From contig DAOVSY010000117.1 in assembly GCA_030633365.1 (NCBI GenBank), forward strand, positions 1 to 8,430: 8,430 nucleotides of DNA. The letters are read 5' to 3'. Position 1 is the first letter of the stretch; each line of letters opens with the position of its first letter. The notes under the pieces were generated by a model. That model was not told the origin of the DNA. It did not search any database and saw nothing but the letters and a program-made list of their open reading frames with translations. This DNA comes from Spirochaetaceae bacterium. Its GTDB lineage: Bacteria; Spirochaetota; Spirochaetia; B11-G9. A program made the translations under genes and the position numbers. Shown in pieces: positions 1 to 5,546 of the stretch.

Positions 1-111
1 CTAATTAATAGCATTATAAGTCAAATAAATATCTCAAAGAAAATAAACCACAGTTCAGATCTATACTACAACAAGCTTAAAGCATTTATTGAAGGAGTTA
101 TATGTGGATAA
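1..111 (+). CDS. Possible C-terminal end of an unidentified upstream gene (partial)
   Basis: Frame 1 is open from the left edge to a TAA at 109-111, giving 36 residues that end in DLYYNKLKAFIEGVICG. The composition (mixed charged, aromatic and aliphatic residues, helix-like at the end) looks like a real protein C-terminus, but 36 codons is too short to prove coding in DNA this AT-rich. I do not recognise the family. An AAGGAG at 92-97 lies inside its last codons and could serve a downstream start, and a small AT-rich hairpin (116-134) follows the stop directly. Confidence 0.4.
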   Translation, partial: LINSIISQINISKKINHSSDLYYNKLKAFIEGVICG

Positions 112-155
112 GTTCACAATTATATTTTAATTGTTTATATTATAAATATGAGTAA
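102..155 (+). CDS. Putative 17-codon leader ORF overlapping the next gene's start
   Basis: An ATG at 102 sits 4 nt after a good Shine-Dalgarno match (AAGGAG, 92-97) and opens a 17-codon frame, MWISSQLYFNCLYYKYE, ending at TAA 153-155. The stop lies within codons 2-3 of the downstream gene, which starts at 148 in another frame and has no SD of its own. Ribosomes ending here could re-initiate on that start (translational coupling). The peptide has no recognisable function. The alternative is chance: the AAGGAG may be an accident inside the end of the upstream frame. Confidence 0.3.
   Translation: MWISSQLYFNCLYYKYE
113..141 (+). promoter_or_regulatory. Candidate sigma-70 promoter placing the TSS at the ATG of the next gene
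   Basis: TTCACA at 113-118 (5 of 6 to TTGACA) is followed after 17 bp by TATATT at 136-141 (5 of 6 to TATAAT). A start site 7 nt downstream would fall at about 148, the A of the transglutaminase-like gene's ATG, predicting a leaderless message. This would explain the missing SD. In DNA this AT-rich the -10 match is cheap, so this is a hypothesis that competes with coupling to the leader ORF. Confidence 0.35.
116..134 (+). repeat. Perfect 7-bp inverted repeat (ACAATTA-5 nt-TAATTGT)
   Basis: The arms 116-122 and 128-134 are exact reverse complements around a 5-nt loop (TATTT). The stem is almost all A-T, so it would be a weak hairpin. It lies 4 nt after the stop of the possible upstream gene and 13 nt before the ATG at 148, inside the spacer of the candidate promoter. 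It could be a weak terminator or an operator; its weakness and lack of a clean U tract argue against an efficient terminator. Confidence 0.4.
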
Positions 156-1560
156 ACTAAGCAGAATTATTATACTATTATTACTTTCCCTAAATTTTGT
201 AAATGCAGTAGAAATTAGAACAGATCCGGAAAGCTATTGGCTACAGACTAAAACATGGGAAAATCCTTTATCATCTTCCATGCTCATTGAATCTTCTCTG
301 GCAGCATCCGGACTATTTGGAAACAATCTAAATATTTATAAAAATAAGTATGAACAATTACTAATAAAGTTTAAAAATGATATAGAGAATTCATTTCGGA
401 CACTATCAGATTATGAACAAGGGGAATTCATATTAAACTGGGCTCATGAAAATATCCTGAAAAACTACATTGAAGAGCAAACACTTATGGACGTATTAAT
501 TGACACAGGAAATTATAATTGTGTTTCTTCTGCTGTCTTTTATCTTTTTCTCTCGAAAGAAGCAGGTTTAAATATAGAATCTGTTGAAACCAGTGACCAT
601 GCCTTCTGCACTGTAGAAACTGAAGAAGGGTGGGTTGATGTTGAAACGACCACATCCTACGGGTTTAATCCAGGAATTAAAAAAGAATTCCAACAGGCAT
701 TCAATCAGACAGGATATACTTATGTTCCACCAGGCAATTATAGAAATAGGCAAAGTATAAATGATAAAGAAATGGTAGCTTTAATTCTTCAGAACAGAAT
801 GTCTGTTTTACAAAAACACAATATCCACGATCAGGCTATGAACTTATCAATTGACAGATGGACTTTTGCTGATACTGAAAATAATTTAAAAGATATGAAT
901 GACTCCTTCCGTAATTGGTCAGCTGTTTTAAACAACAGGGGTCGTTACACAGAAGCATATTATTTTCTAAGTAATGTCTCACAAAAATATAATCTTTTAA
1001 CTCAAAACAAAAACCTTTTATATGACCTGGCTTACAACCATATTATAACCCTTACAAATAGTGCCAAATACGACATTGCAAATATTTTTCTAGTAAAAAC
1101 TAAACCTGTACTAAATAGCTCAGATCAAACTAAACTTGAAAAATTAGTTAAAAGAGATTATCTGGCTGATATAGTAAGAAATGAAAGTTACCAGAAAAGC
1201 CTGCCTCTTGTAAGGGAAGCTTATAAATCTGAAAGTATTTCACAATCAGATTGGAAAAATTGGATTACAGTACTTCATCAGAATGAAGCTCTCTTAATTT
1301 CTAATTCAAATGGATGGCTGAATGCCTGGAAGTTTATGGAATCTCTTCCTTTAGAAGAAAAGTCTATATACAGTATAAAAACCTCAATTGCACTTGCTCA
1401 TGACAACTGGAGTTTTGAAATTCATAATAAATTTGCAGATCTATTTAATACACAAAATTATAGTGGAGCAAAAACAATACTATTGGAAGCTTTGGAGATA
1501 GATCCAGGAAATAAATTTCTTACTAAAGACCTGGCTAATCTAAATAAAATAAGCCCCTAA
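148..1560 (+). CDS. Secreted transglutaminase-like (papain-fold) protein with TPR-like C-terminal half
   Basis: The 470-residue product begins with a Sec-type signal peptide (basic MSKLSR, hydrophobic core to about residue 17, likely cleavage after VNA at 20), so it should act in the periplasm or outside the cell. Residues 85-175 look like a transglutaminase-like core. Cys125 in NYNCVSSAVFYLFL lies at the start of a helix, His151 in SDHAFCTVE begins a strand, and Asp164 in GWVDVET follows: the order and spacing of a Cys-His-Asp triad. Such bacterial domains act as peptidases, amidases or transamidases, so the substrate cannot be told. Residues 210-465 are helical with TPR-like pairs, clearest at 436-455 (SGAKTILLEALEIDPGN). 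The signal peptide supports the ATG at 148 although no SD precedes it. The gene stands alone; the next intact gene is 260 bp away. The fold is read from motifs only. Confidence 0.75.
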   Translation: MSKLSRIIILLLLSLNFVNAVEIRTDPESYWLQTKTWENPLSSSMLIESSLAASGLFGNNLNIYKNKYEQLLIKFKNDIENSFRTLSDYEQGEFILNWAHENILKNYIEEQTLMDVLIDTGNYNCVSSAVFYLFLSKEAGLNIESVETSDHAFCTVETEEGWVDVETTTSYGFNPGIKKEFQQAFNQTGYTYVPPGNYRNRQSINDKEMVALILQNRMSVLQKHNIHDQAMNLSIDRWTFADTENNLKDMNDSFRNWSAVLNNRGRYTEAYYFLSNVSQKYNLLTQNKNLLYDLAYNHIITLTNSAKYDIANIFLVKTKPVLNSSDQTKLEKLVKRDYLADIVRNESYQKSLPLVREAYKSESISQSDWKNWITVLHQNEALLISNSNGWLNAWKFMESLPLEEKSIYSIKTSIALAHDNWSFEIHNKFADLFNTQNYSGAKTILLEALEIDPGNKFLTKDLANLNKISP

Positions 1561-1658
1561 TAATTTACATGAATGAAACAATTATTTGACTTTATACACT
1601 TAATGCAATAGCATTCAAAATATAATTATGAATGTCAAAAAGGAAGATGTTTGAATAA

Positions 1659-1751
1659 ATGAGTAATAAACTGCGATTGTTTATAATACTTTTTGTATTT
1701 TCATTAGGTACTCTTGGTTTTTATTTTATTGAAGAAAACTGGACAACTTGA
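1659..1751 (+). pseudogene. Remnant of a K+ channel-like gene (first TM helix only)
   Basis: A 30-codon frame starts at ATG 1659, 12 nt after AGGAAG (1641-1646). It reads MSNKLRLFIILFVFSLGTLG followed by FYFIEENWTT and stops at TGA 1749. A basic start, a hydrophobic helix ending in GTLGFYFIEE, then a Trp-Thr turn resembles the first membrane helix and start of the pore region of bacterial two-TM potassium channels (Trk/RCK type). Dropping one base near 1746 continues the frame as WTLEDSKIS up to TAA 1768, again similar to the W-T-L-x-D-S stretch before the pore helix. No selectivity filter (TVGYGD-like) or RCK domain follows. I infer a frameshifted, 3'-deleted channel gene. It could instead be a genuine small single-pass membrane peptide. 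Confidence 0.45.
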
Positions 1752-1820
1752 AGACTCAAAGATATCTTAATTTAAGAAATCCCTATATTATTTTTAACTA
1801 ACTATAAAGGAATTGTACTA

Positions 1821-3047
1821 TTGTCTAAACCACCGATAAACCAAAGAATTACATATCTCCTGATCCTGGGTATATATGCAAAACTTTTAGTTGATACAAC
1901 AATTCAGCTCTTCAATCCATTTCTTACAATAATCGCTGCAGGAGCAGGAATTAGTGCTGTTACCCTTGGAGGAATAGTTGCAATAAGGGGATTAATGGGT
2001 CTTACTGCACCAATAATTGGAACAGTAGCTGATAAAATCGGTTACAGAAAAATTATGCAACTTAGCCTTTTTATTAGTGGATTAGGAATGATTTTGGCCG
2101 GAATTTCACAAAATATTATATTATTTTCGATAGCAATTATATTAACAGGTATTGGACATGCAGGATATACACCAAATCTGCATGCCTATTTAAGCTCCAA
2201 ACTACCTTATGAAAAAAGGGCGAGAGGTATAGGTATCATTGAATATGCATGGGCTTTTGCAGGAATTGCAGGTTTGTTTGCAGCAGGTTATTTAATTGAA
2301 GAGTTCTCCTGGCGCAGCCCCTTTATACTGTTTGGTTCGTTACTTATACTTGCCTCTATAGTTTACTTTACACTTCCTGTAAGCCATTTGGATAATATAG
2401 AGAAACTTTCCGAAAATAATAATTTAAAAACAAATTTAAGTTTAAAAAAACGATTGATATCTTTTTTTGATCTGGGACCAAATGCCAGATCTGCATGGGG
2501 AACTATTATTGTTCAAGGTCTGAATATTTTTGCCATAATGCATGTAATGATAATTCATGGTGGGTGGCTCGAAAGTGAATATGGGTTAAGCCCCTCAAGA
2601 TTAGGAAGTATTGCTCTTGTTTTTGGCATAACAGATCTTATTGCCAGTGTCTTTGTTAGTGTTGCTGTAGACAAAATTGGAAAGAAAAAAAGTGTAGCTA
2701 TTGGTGTTGCCGGTATGACAATTGGATATGCTTTAATGCCATTTTTAAATATTGGAATGTACTTTGCTATATTGAGCATTTTGATTCCAAGAATCTTCTT
2801 CGAATTTGCAACTGTAAGCAATCTTGCATTATTAACAGAGCAAGTTCCTGAACAAAGAGGAAAAATTATGAGCCTAAGTACTTCTTTTGGATTGGTTGGT
2901 ATAACACTTTCATCTGCCCTAGGTCCTGTTACATATTACAGTATAGGAGTTAAGGGGCTTGCTCTAGTCAGTTTTGCAGCAGGTCTTATTAGTTTTATTC
3001 TGATTATGGTACTGGTTAAAGACAGGTCACATTCAATTTCAAAGTAA
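1821..3047 (+). CDS. Major facilitator superfamily transporter
   Basis: The 408-residue protein has about 12 hydrophobic helices and the usual length of a 12-TM MFS carrier. The signature motif A between TM2 and TM3 is clear: GTVADKIGYRK at residues 67-77 (Gly67, Asp71, Gly74, Arg76, Lys77). A degenerate copy sits between TM8 and TM9 at 280-290 (SVAVDKIGKKK), showing the two-fold repeat. The central cytoplasmic loop is about 190-222, and PEQRG (343-347) lies in the loop before TM11, as in drug/proton-antiporter-like members. The substrate cannot be read from the sequence; an efflux or small-molecule role is only a guess. The start is TTG at 1821, 9 nt after AAAGGA (1806-1811), with no ATG nearby in frame. 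It follows the channel remnant by 69 bp and is convergent with the 78-aa gene, 17 bp separating the two stops, without a clear terminator. Confidence 0.9.
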   Translation: MSKPPINQRITYLLILGIYAKLLVDTTIQLFNPFLTIIAAGAGISAVTLGGIVAIRGLMGLTAPIIGTVADKIGYRKIMQLSLFISGLGMILAGISQNIILFSIAIILTGIGHAGYTPNLHAYLSSKLPYEKRARGIGIIEYAWAFAGIAGLFAAGYLIEEFSWRSPFILFGSLLILASIVYFTLPVSHLDNIEKLSENNNLKTNLSLKKRLISFFDLGPNARSAWGTIIVQGLNIFAIMHVMIIHGGWLESEYGLSPSRLGSIALVFGITDLIASVFVSVAVDKIGKKKSVAIGVAGMTIGYALMPFLNIGMYFAILSILIPRIFFEFATVSNLALLTEQVPEQRGKIMSLSTSFGLVGITLSSALGPVTYYSIGVKGLALVSFAAGLISFILIMVLVKDRSHSISK

Positions 3048-3064
3048 TCCAACATTTTTTTGGT

Positions 3065-3301
3065 TTAATAGTTCTGCATTTCCTTTTCCAATATTTCCCT
3101 GAACTTGTCCAGTAAATCTCCATACCCCTCAACTTTCATGGCAGGCTGTAAATTATGATATATTGTCAACACACTATTTGAGCCCAAAGTTGATTCAAAC
3201 GATTTTGGTATAGTTAATTTAGCTAAATTTTTAAATTCTCTTTTTGCAGTATTTATTATACTTTTTATTTCATTTTCGCTGTTTAAATCAATATAAATCA
3301 T
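3065..3301 (-). CDS. Small uncharacterised cytosolic protein (78 aa)
   Basis: I do not recognise this family. The product starts MIYIDLNSENEIKSI, has no signal peptide or membrane segment, and alternates strand-like and helix-like stretches: an amphipathic helix near 10-28 (Lys/Arg rich), a strand-like SNSVLTIYHN at 41-50, and a charged C-terminal helix at 60-76 (GDLLDKFREILEKEMQ). It contains no Cys. Coding is supported by an excellent SD (GGAGGT, complement of 3309-3314) 7 nt before the ATG and by a well-formed promoter just upstream. A 10-bp inverted repeat frames that promoter, which suggests tight regulation, possibly by its own product; that is inference. There is no partner gene on this strand within 970 bp, so it is monocistronic. 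Confidence 0.75.
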   Translation of the reverse strand: MIYIDLNSENEIKSIINTAKREFKNLAKLTIPKSFESTLGSNSVLTIYHNLQPAMKVEGYGDLLDKFREILEKEMQNY

Positions 3302-3310
3302 AATTTATAC

Positions 3311-3348
3311 CTCCAAAAACTGTTTTAGTATTATACGAGTTTTTGGAG
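3311..3348 (-). promoter_or_regulatory. Operator-like inverted repeat framing the -10 box of the 78-aa gene
   Basis: CTCCAAAAAC (3311-3320) and GTTTTTGGAG (3339-3348) are perfect 10-bp reverse complements separated by 18 bp. Read on the minus strand, the upstream arm fills the -35/-10 spacer and the downstream arm runs from about the transcription start into the SD (its terminal GGAG is part of GGAGGT). One arm would not be transcribed, so an RNA hairpin is unlikely and a DNA-binding repressor site is the better reading. The upstream arm is also part of a tandem 9-bp repeat (CAAAAACTC twice) reaching the -35 box. Confidence 0.55.
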
Positions 3349-3357
3349 TTTTTGCAA
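3330..3357 (-). promoter_or_regulatory. Sigma-70-type promoter of the 78-aa gene
   Basis: On the minus strand, TTGCAA (3352-3357; 4 of 6 to TTGACA) is followed after 16 bp by a perfect TATAAT (complement of 3330-3335). A start 6-8 nt further on gives a short 5' leader of about 20-25 nt that carries the GGAGGT and ATG. The position relative to the SD and start codon is ideal, which makes this the best promoter in the window. Confidence 0.65.
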
Positions 3358-3573
3358 GTATTCAAGAGATTTGTTTTAAATATTTAAGAACTTTTCCTTC
3401 GTACCTTCAATAAAAACCTTAAAATTATTACTTTAACTCAACCAACAACACTTCTTTCCTGGAAATAGGCTGAGGATTAGTTTGTTTATAAAATCCGGAA
3501 AAAAAATAATAAAAAGGAGATATTGTGAATTCCTCTTTAATAGAATAGGATAGGTATCAATCCAGGGGATTCA
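3349..3573. other. Intergenic spacer between divergent genes, with a 7-codon mini-ORF
   Basis: No gene of useful length is seen here. The stretch holds a 12-bp AT palindrome (TTAAATATTTAA, 3376-3387), a short TTTCCTGGAAA palindrome (3455-3465), and a strong SD (AAGGAG, 3514-3519) placed 5 nt before GTG 3525. That GTG opens only seven codons, to TAG 3546. I could not place a convincing promoter for the VanZ-like gene, although it must start in or near this spacer. Confidence 0.4.
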
Positions 3574-3978
3574 ATGATGCAACGTCAATTTCCAGTTATA
3601 AGGGTTATGATCTTTGTTTCCATAGCCCTTACAATCCTCATACTCTCCCTTGTTCCAAAGCCTCCGGAAATAATCAGAGAGTTTGCATTCGGTGATAAAA
3701 TTATGCACTTAGCTGCTTATATTGCTCTTGCCTTTAGTATGGGTTATATTCTTCCCGTATCTTTTACAAATAAAGCAATTATTTTTTTTACTATAATAAG
3801 CTCATCCTTATTTGGAGGTTTAATAGAAATTTTACAGGGATTCACAGGCAGATCTCCGGAATTACTGGATCTGTTTTTTGATGCAGTAGGAGCATCTATT
3901 GGAGTTTATCTTTACTTTACAGTTAAAAAGATTGCTTATAAATTCTATGAGGAAGAACAGATAAAAGGCAAAAACTAA
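3574..3978 (+). CDS. VanZ-like family membrane protein
   Basis: The 134-residue integral membrane protein has about four helices (roughly 9-27, 44-61, 66-84 and 100-118). It shows the VanZ-like polar motifs: DKIMHLAAY at 41-49 (Asp41, Lys42, His45, Tyr49), then E85-I-L-Q88, Arg93 and a D99-x-x-x-D103-x-x-G106 stretch before the last helix. VanZ of enterococci gives low-level teicoplanin resistance, but most genomic VanZ-like proteins have no known function, and nothing here implies antibiotic resistance. Two consecutive ATGs (3574 and 3577) follow AGGGG (3564-3568); the second has the more usual 8-nt spacing, so the true product may be one residue shorter. Its stop overlaps the start of the HesB-like gene (TAATG), so the two are translated together. 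Confidence 0.85.
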   Translation: MMQRQFPVIRVMIFVSIALTILILSLVPKPPEIIREFAFGDKIMHLAAYIALAFSMGYILPVSFTNKAIIFFTIISSSLFGGLIEILQGFTGRSPELLDLFFDAVGASIGVYLYFTVKKIAYKFYEEEQIKGKN

Positions 3979-4268
3979 TGTTTACAGTAACACATTCAGC
4001 AATAGAAATGATGAAAGAGATGATTGAAAACTCTGAAAATGAAAATTTTAAAATAACTGTATGCTCTTCAGGAGTAGGTTGTGGTGGACCATCCCTTAAA
4101 GTAGAAATGAGAGCAGCTATGGAAAATGATTTAATTGAAACTGTGGAAGGAATTACTTTTCACATAAGAGAAAATATCTATAAAAACCTTCAAGGTTCAG
4201 AGATAGATGAAGAAGATACATTCTGGGGTAAAAGACTCCATGTTAAAACCAGTTATGGTTGTATATAA
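3978..4268 (+). CDS. HesB/IscA-like (HesB-related selenoprotein family) protein, Cys form
   Basis: The 96-residue cytosolic protein resembles the small HesB/IscA-like family related to A-type Fe-S carriers. Residues 26-42 carry ITVCSSGVGCGGPSL, with Cys29 and Cys35; the C-GG-P stretch corresponds to the first conserved IscA cysteine. The C-terminal end has one cysteine (Cys95 in SYGCI) where classical IscA has Cys-Gly-Cys. From memory, some members of this HesB-related family are selenoproteins with Sec in place of a conserved Cys; here the codons are ordinary TGT/TGC. Three thiols could still bind a metal or Fe-S cluster, but a standard carrier role is uncertain. The start ATG 3978 overlaps the VanZ-like stop by one base, with AAAAGG (3963-3968) 9 nt upstream. 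It ends 7 bp from the stop of the convergent lipoprotein gene. Confidence 0.75.
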   Translation: MFTVTHSAIEMMKEMIENSENENFKITVCSSGVGCGGPSLKVEMRAAMENDLIETVEGITFHIRENIYKNLQGSEIDEEDTFWGKRLHVKTSYGCI

Positions 4269-4275
4269 TTATTAC

Positions 4276-4647
4276 TTATAAATAGATATTATTAGAGAAT
4301 GTTGCATCCTGTCCATCCAGGCTGGGCACAACCAGTGTATTACAATCCAGTTTATATGAATATAATCTTATTTCTTCGGAAAAATCTCCAGTTAAAACTT
4401 TTAAGGCAATTTCTGCAGTGTTATAACTGTACGTTCCACCACTAACTCTATAGCTTCCATCGGAACCTTCATATCTCCAGGTAAAATCTTTATTTTCATA
4501 AAAAACATAAGTTAATGTATAAGAAATTTCATTTACTTCTGTATAAGCTCGCCAGGTCCCAACTAAGTCATCATTACAGGAAAACCAGCATCCGGTTGTA
4601 ATAAAAAGAAGTGATATTAAAAGAAAAATTGACAGATATATTTTCAT
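4276..4647 (-). CDS. Small lipocalin-like lipoprotein
   Basis: The 123-residue product has a type II signal peptide: MKIYLSIFLL, a hydrophobic core, then FITTGC with the lipidated Cys at 20, a relaxed lipobox of the kind spirochaetes tolerate. The mature part is about 100 residues and beta-rich. It opens with LVGTW at 28-32 followed by alternating strands (YTLTYVFYENKDFTW, then GSYRVSGGTYSY), the pattern of lipocalin-like domains in which GTW marks the first strand. Cys24 and Cys102 could form a disulfide. The ligand is unknown. An AAGGA (complement of 4655-4659) stands 7 nt before the ATG. It lies downstream of batE on the same strand, but a hairpin terminator separates them, so it is probably transcribed separately or by read-through; a TATTATAAAA stretch (4671-4680) could hold a -10 but no -35 is evident. 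Confidence 0.7.
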   Translation of the reverse strand: MKIYLSIFLLISLLFITTGCWFSCNDDLVGTWRAYTEVNEISYTLTYVFYENKDFTWRYEGSDGSYRVSGGTYSYNTAEIALKVLTGDFSEEIRLYSYKLDCNTLVVPSLDGQDATFSNNIYL

Positions 4648-4680
4648 CCTGTAATCCTTATGCTTATTACTTTTATAATA

Positions 4681-4706
4681 GAAAACCCGGCTTTTTTAGC
4701 TGGGTT
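4681..4706 (-). terminator. Rho-independent terminator of the bat operon
   Basis: On the minus strand AACCCAGCT and AGCCGGGTT (4684-4706) pair over 9 positions with one A-C mismatch around an A5 loop, and the stem runs into TTC followed by TATTAT. It starts 18 nt after the batE stop, where an operon terminator is expected. On the plus strand the stem is complete (the mismatch becomes G-U) but no T tract follows, and no plus-strand gene ends nearby. Confidence 0.65.
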
Positions 4707-4724
4707 CCATTATTATAACATAAA

Positions 4725-5546
4725 TTATTCCAACACAATAAGAGAAGCAGTATTATCCGGTATCCAGGTTCGGGTATTATCTGATAATTCTATATAATAC
4801 CATCCAGGTCGCTGGTTTATAAGAGTAAATTCCAGCCCTGAATGAAGGGGATCTTCAAAAGAGGGGGAATAACTTATGCCATCTCCCTTTCGTGCAATAA
4901 TTGCATCAACAGTTATAACTCCACCAGGATGCTGACTTAAGTCCATTGTATCAAAAAATACAGATCCAAGAAAAATAATTGCCAGAGCAGAAAAAACTAT
5001 TGTACTTGTTTTTAAAATTTGAAACAAAGAGGAAGAATATTTTCTCTTTAAAAGAAGAAAAGCCCCACTAATCCAGGCAAATCCAAGGAATATCCCAAAA
5101 AGCAGAGCTTTGAAAGAACCAGATAAATTATAATGAAGAAAAAATATTGTTTCCAGAATTCGGGCACTTTCTTTTTCATTCAAAGTGTCTACCCGACGGG
5201 CTCTGGCCGTTTCAAGATTTTCTTTTAGATTACTGTCTCCAGGTATAAATAAAGCTGCTTTTCTATATGAGAGTATAGCTCTTCCCATATCACCTAATTG
5301 AAAATAGATATTTCCAATATTATAATAAAGCTTGCCACTTTGAACACTTTCAGATATCTGTAAAAACCTCTGTAGAGACTCTTCATAAAGAGTTCTGGCC
5401 TCTTCCGGGTTAATATGACTACTTTCTACAGCCTTTTGGAAAAGATTATTCCCCTGATTATATAGATCAGTTTTCAAATTACTTTCTATTGAAAACACAT
5501 GCATAAGTACAAAAAAATAAAGAATTAAGAATCCAATTTTTTTCAT
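4725..5546 (-). CDS. batE: BatE: TPR and SH3-like aerotolerance protein
   Basis: The 273-residue protein has an N-terminal signal/anchor helix (residues 4-19). A TPR region follows, with the clearest repeat at 72-105 (KLYYNIGNIYFQLGDMGRA, then ILSYRKAALFIPGD) and a helix pair before it at about 27-66. Two membrane helices lie near 144-166 and 180-198. The C-terminal domain, about 209-273, is SH3-like: ITVDAIIARKGDG, a hydrophobic LEFTLINQRPGWYYIELSD, then TRTWIPDNTASLI. This is the usual BatE plan: TPRs that bind partner Bat proteins and a C-terminal SH3-like module on the outer face of the inner membrane. Its ATG overlaps the batD stop (ATGA), with AAGGAG (complement of 5556-5561) 9 nt upstream, so expression is coupled to batD. 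It is the last gene of the operon. Function is inferred from family and gene order. Confidence 0.85.
   Translation of the reverse strand: MKKIGFLILYFFVLMHVFSIESNLKTDLYNQGNNLFQKAVESSHINPEEARTLYEESLQRFLQISESVQSGKLYYNIGNIYFQLGDMGRAILSYRKAALFIPGDSNLKENLETARARRVDTLNEKESARILETIFFLHYNLSGSFKALLFGIFLGFAWISGAFLLLKRKYSSSLFQILKTSTIVFSALAIIFLGSVFFDTMDLSQHPGGVITVDAIIARKGDGISYSPSFEDPLHSGLEFTLINQRPGWYYIELSDNTRTWIPDNTASLIVLE

Noticed and set aside
568..753. Minus-strand 61-codon frame inside the transglutaminase-like gene.
   Set aside because: It lies opposite the catalytic core of a real gene and has no supporting signals.
1602..1615. AATGC-AATA-GCATT hairpin after the transglutaminase-like gene as its terminator.
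   Set aside because: The stem is only 5 bp and is followed by mixed sequence rather than a T run.
2555..2821. Minus-strand 88-codon frame inside the MFS gene.
   Set aside because: It is a complement of hydrophobic codons in a transporter, a common artefact.
3050..3064. CCAACA-type inverted repeat with a T run between the MFS and 78-aa genes as a shared terminator.
   Set aside because: Only about four base pairs can form, and the T run is inside the loop rather than after the stem.
3376..3387. TTAAATATTTAA palindrome as an operator for the VanZ-like gene.
   Set aside because: A 12-bp pure A/T palindrome is not rare in DNA of this composition, and no promoter is recognisable next to it.
4010..4268. 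In-frame TGA (selenocysteine) in the HesB-like gene.
   Set aside because: The conserved thiol positions are ordinary Cys codons, and the frame ends at a TAA with no internal TGA.
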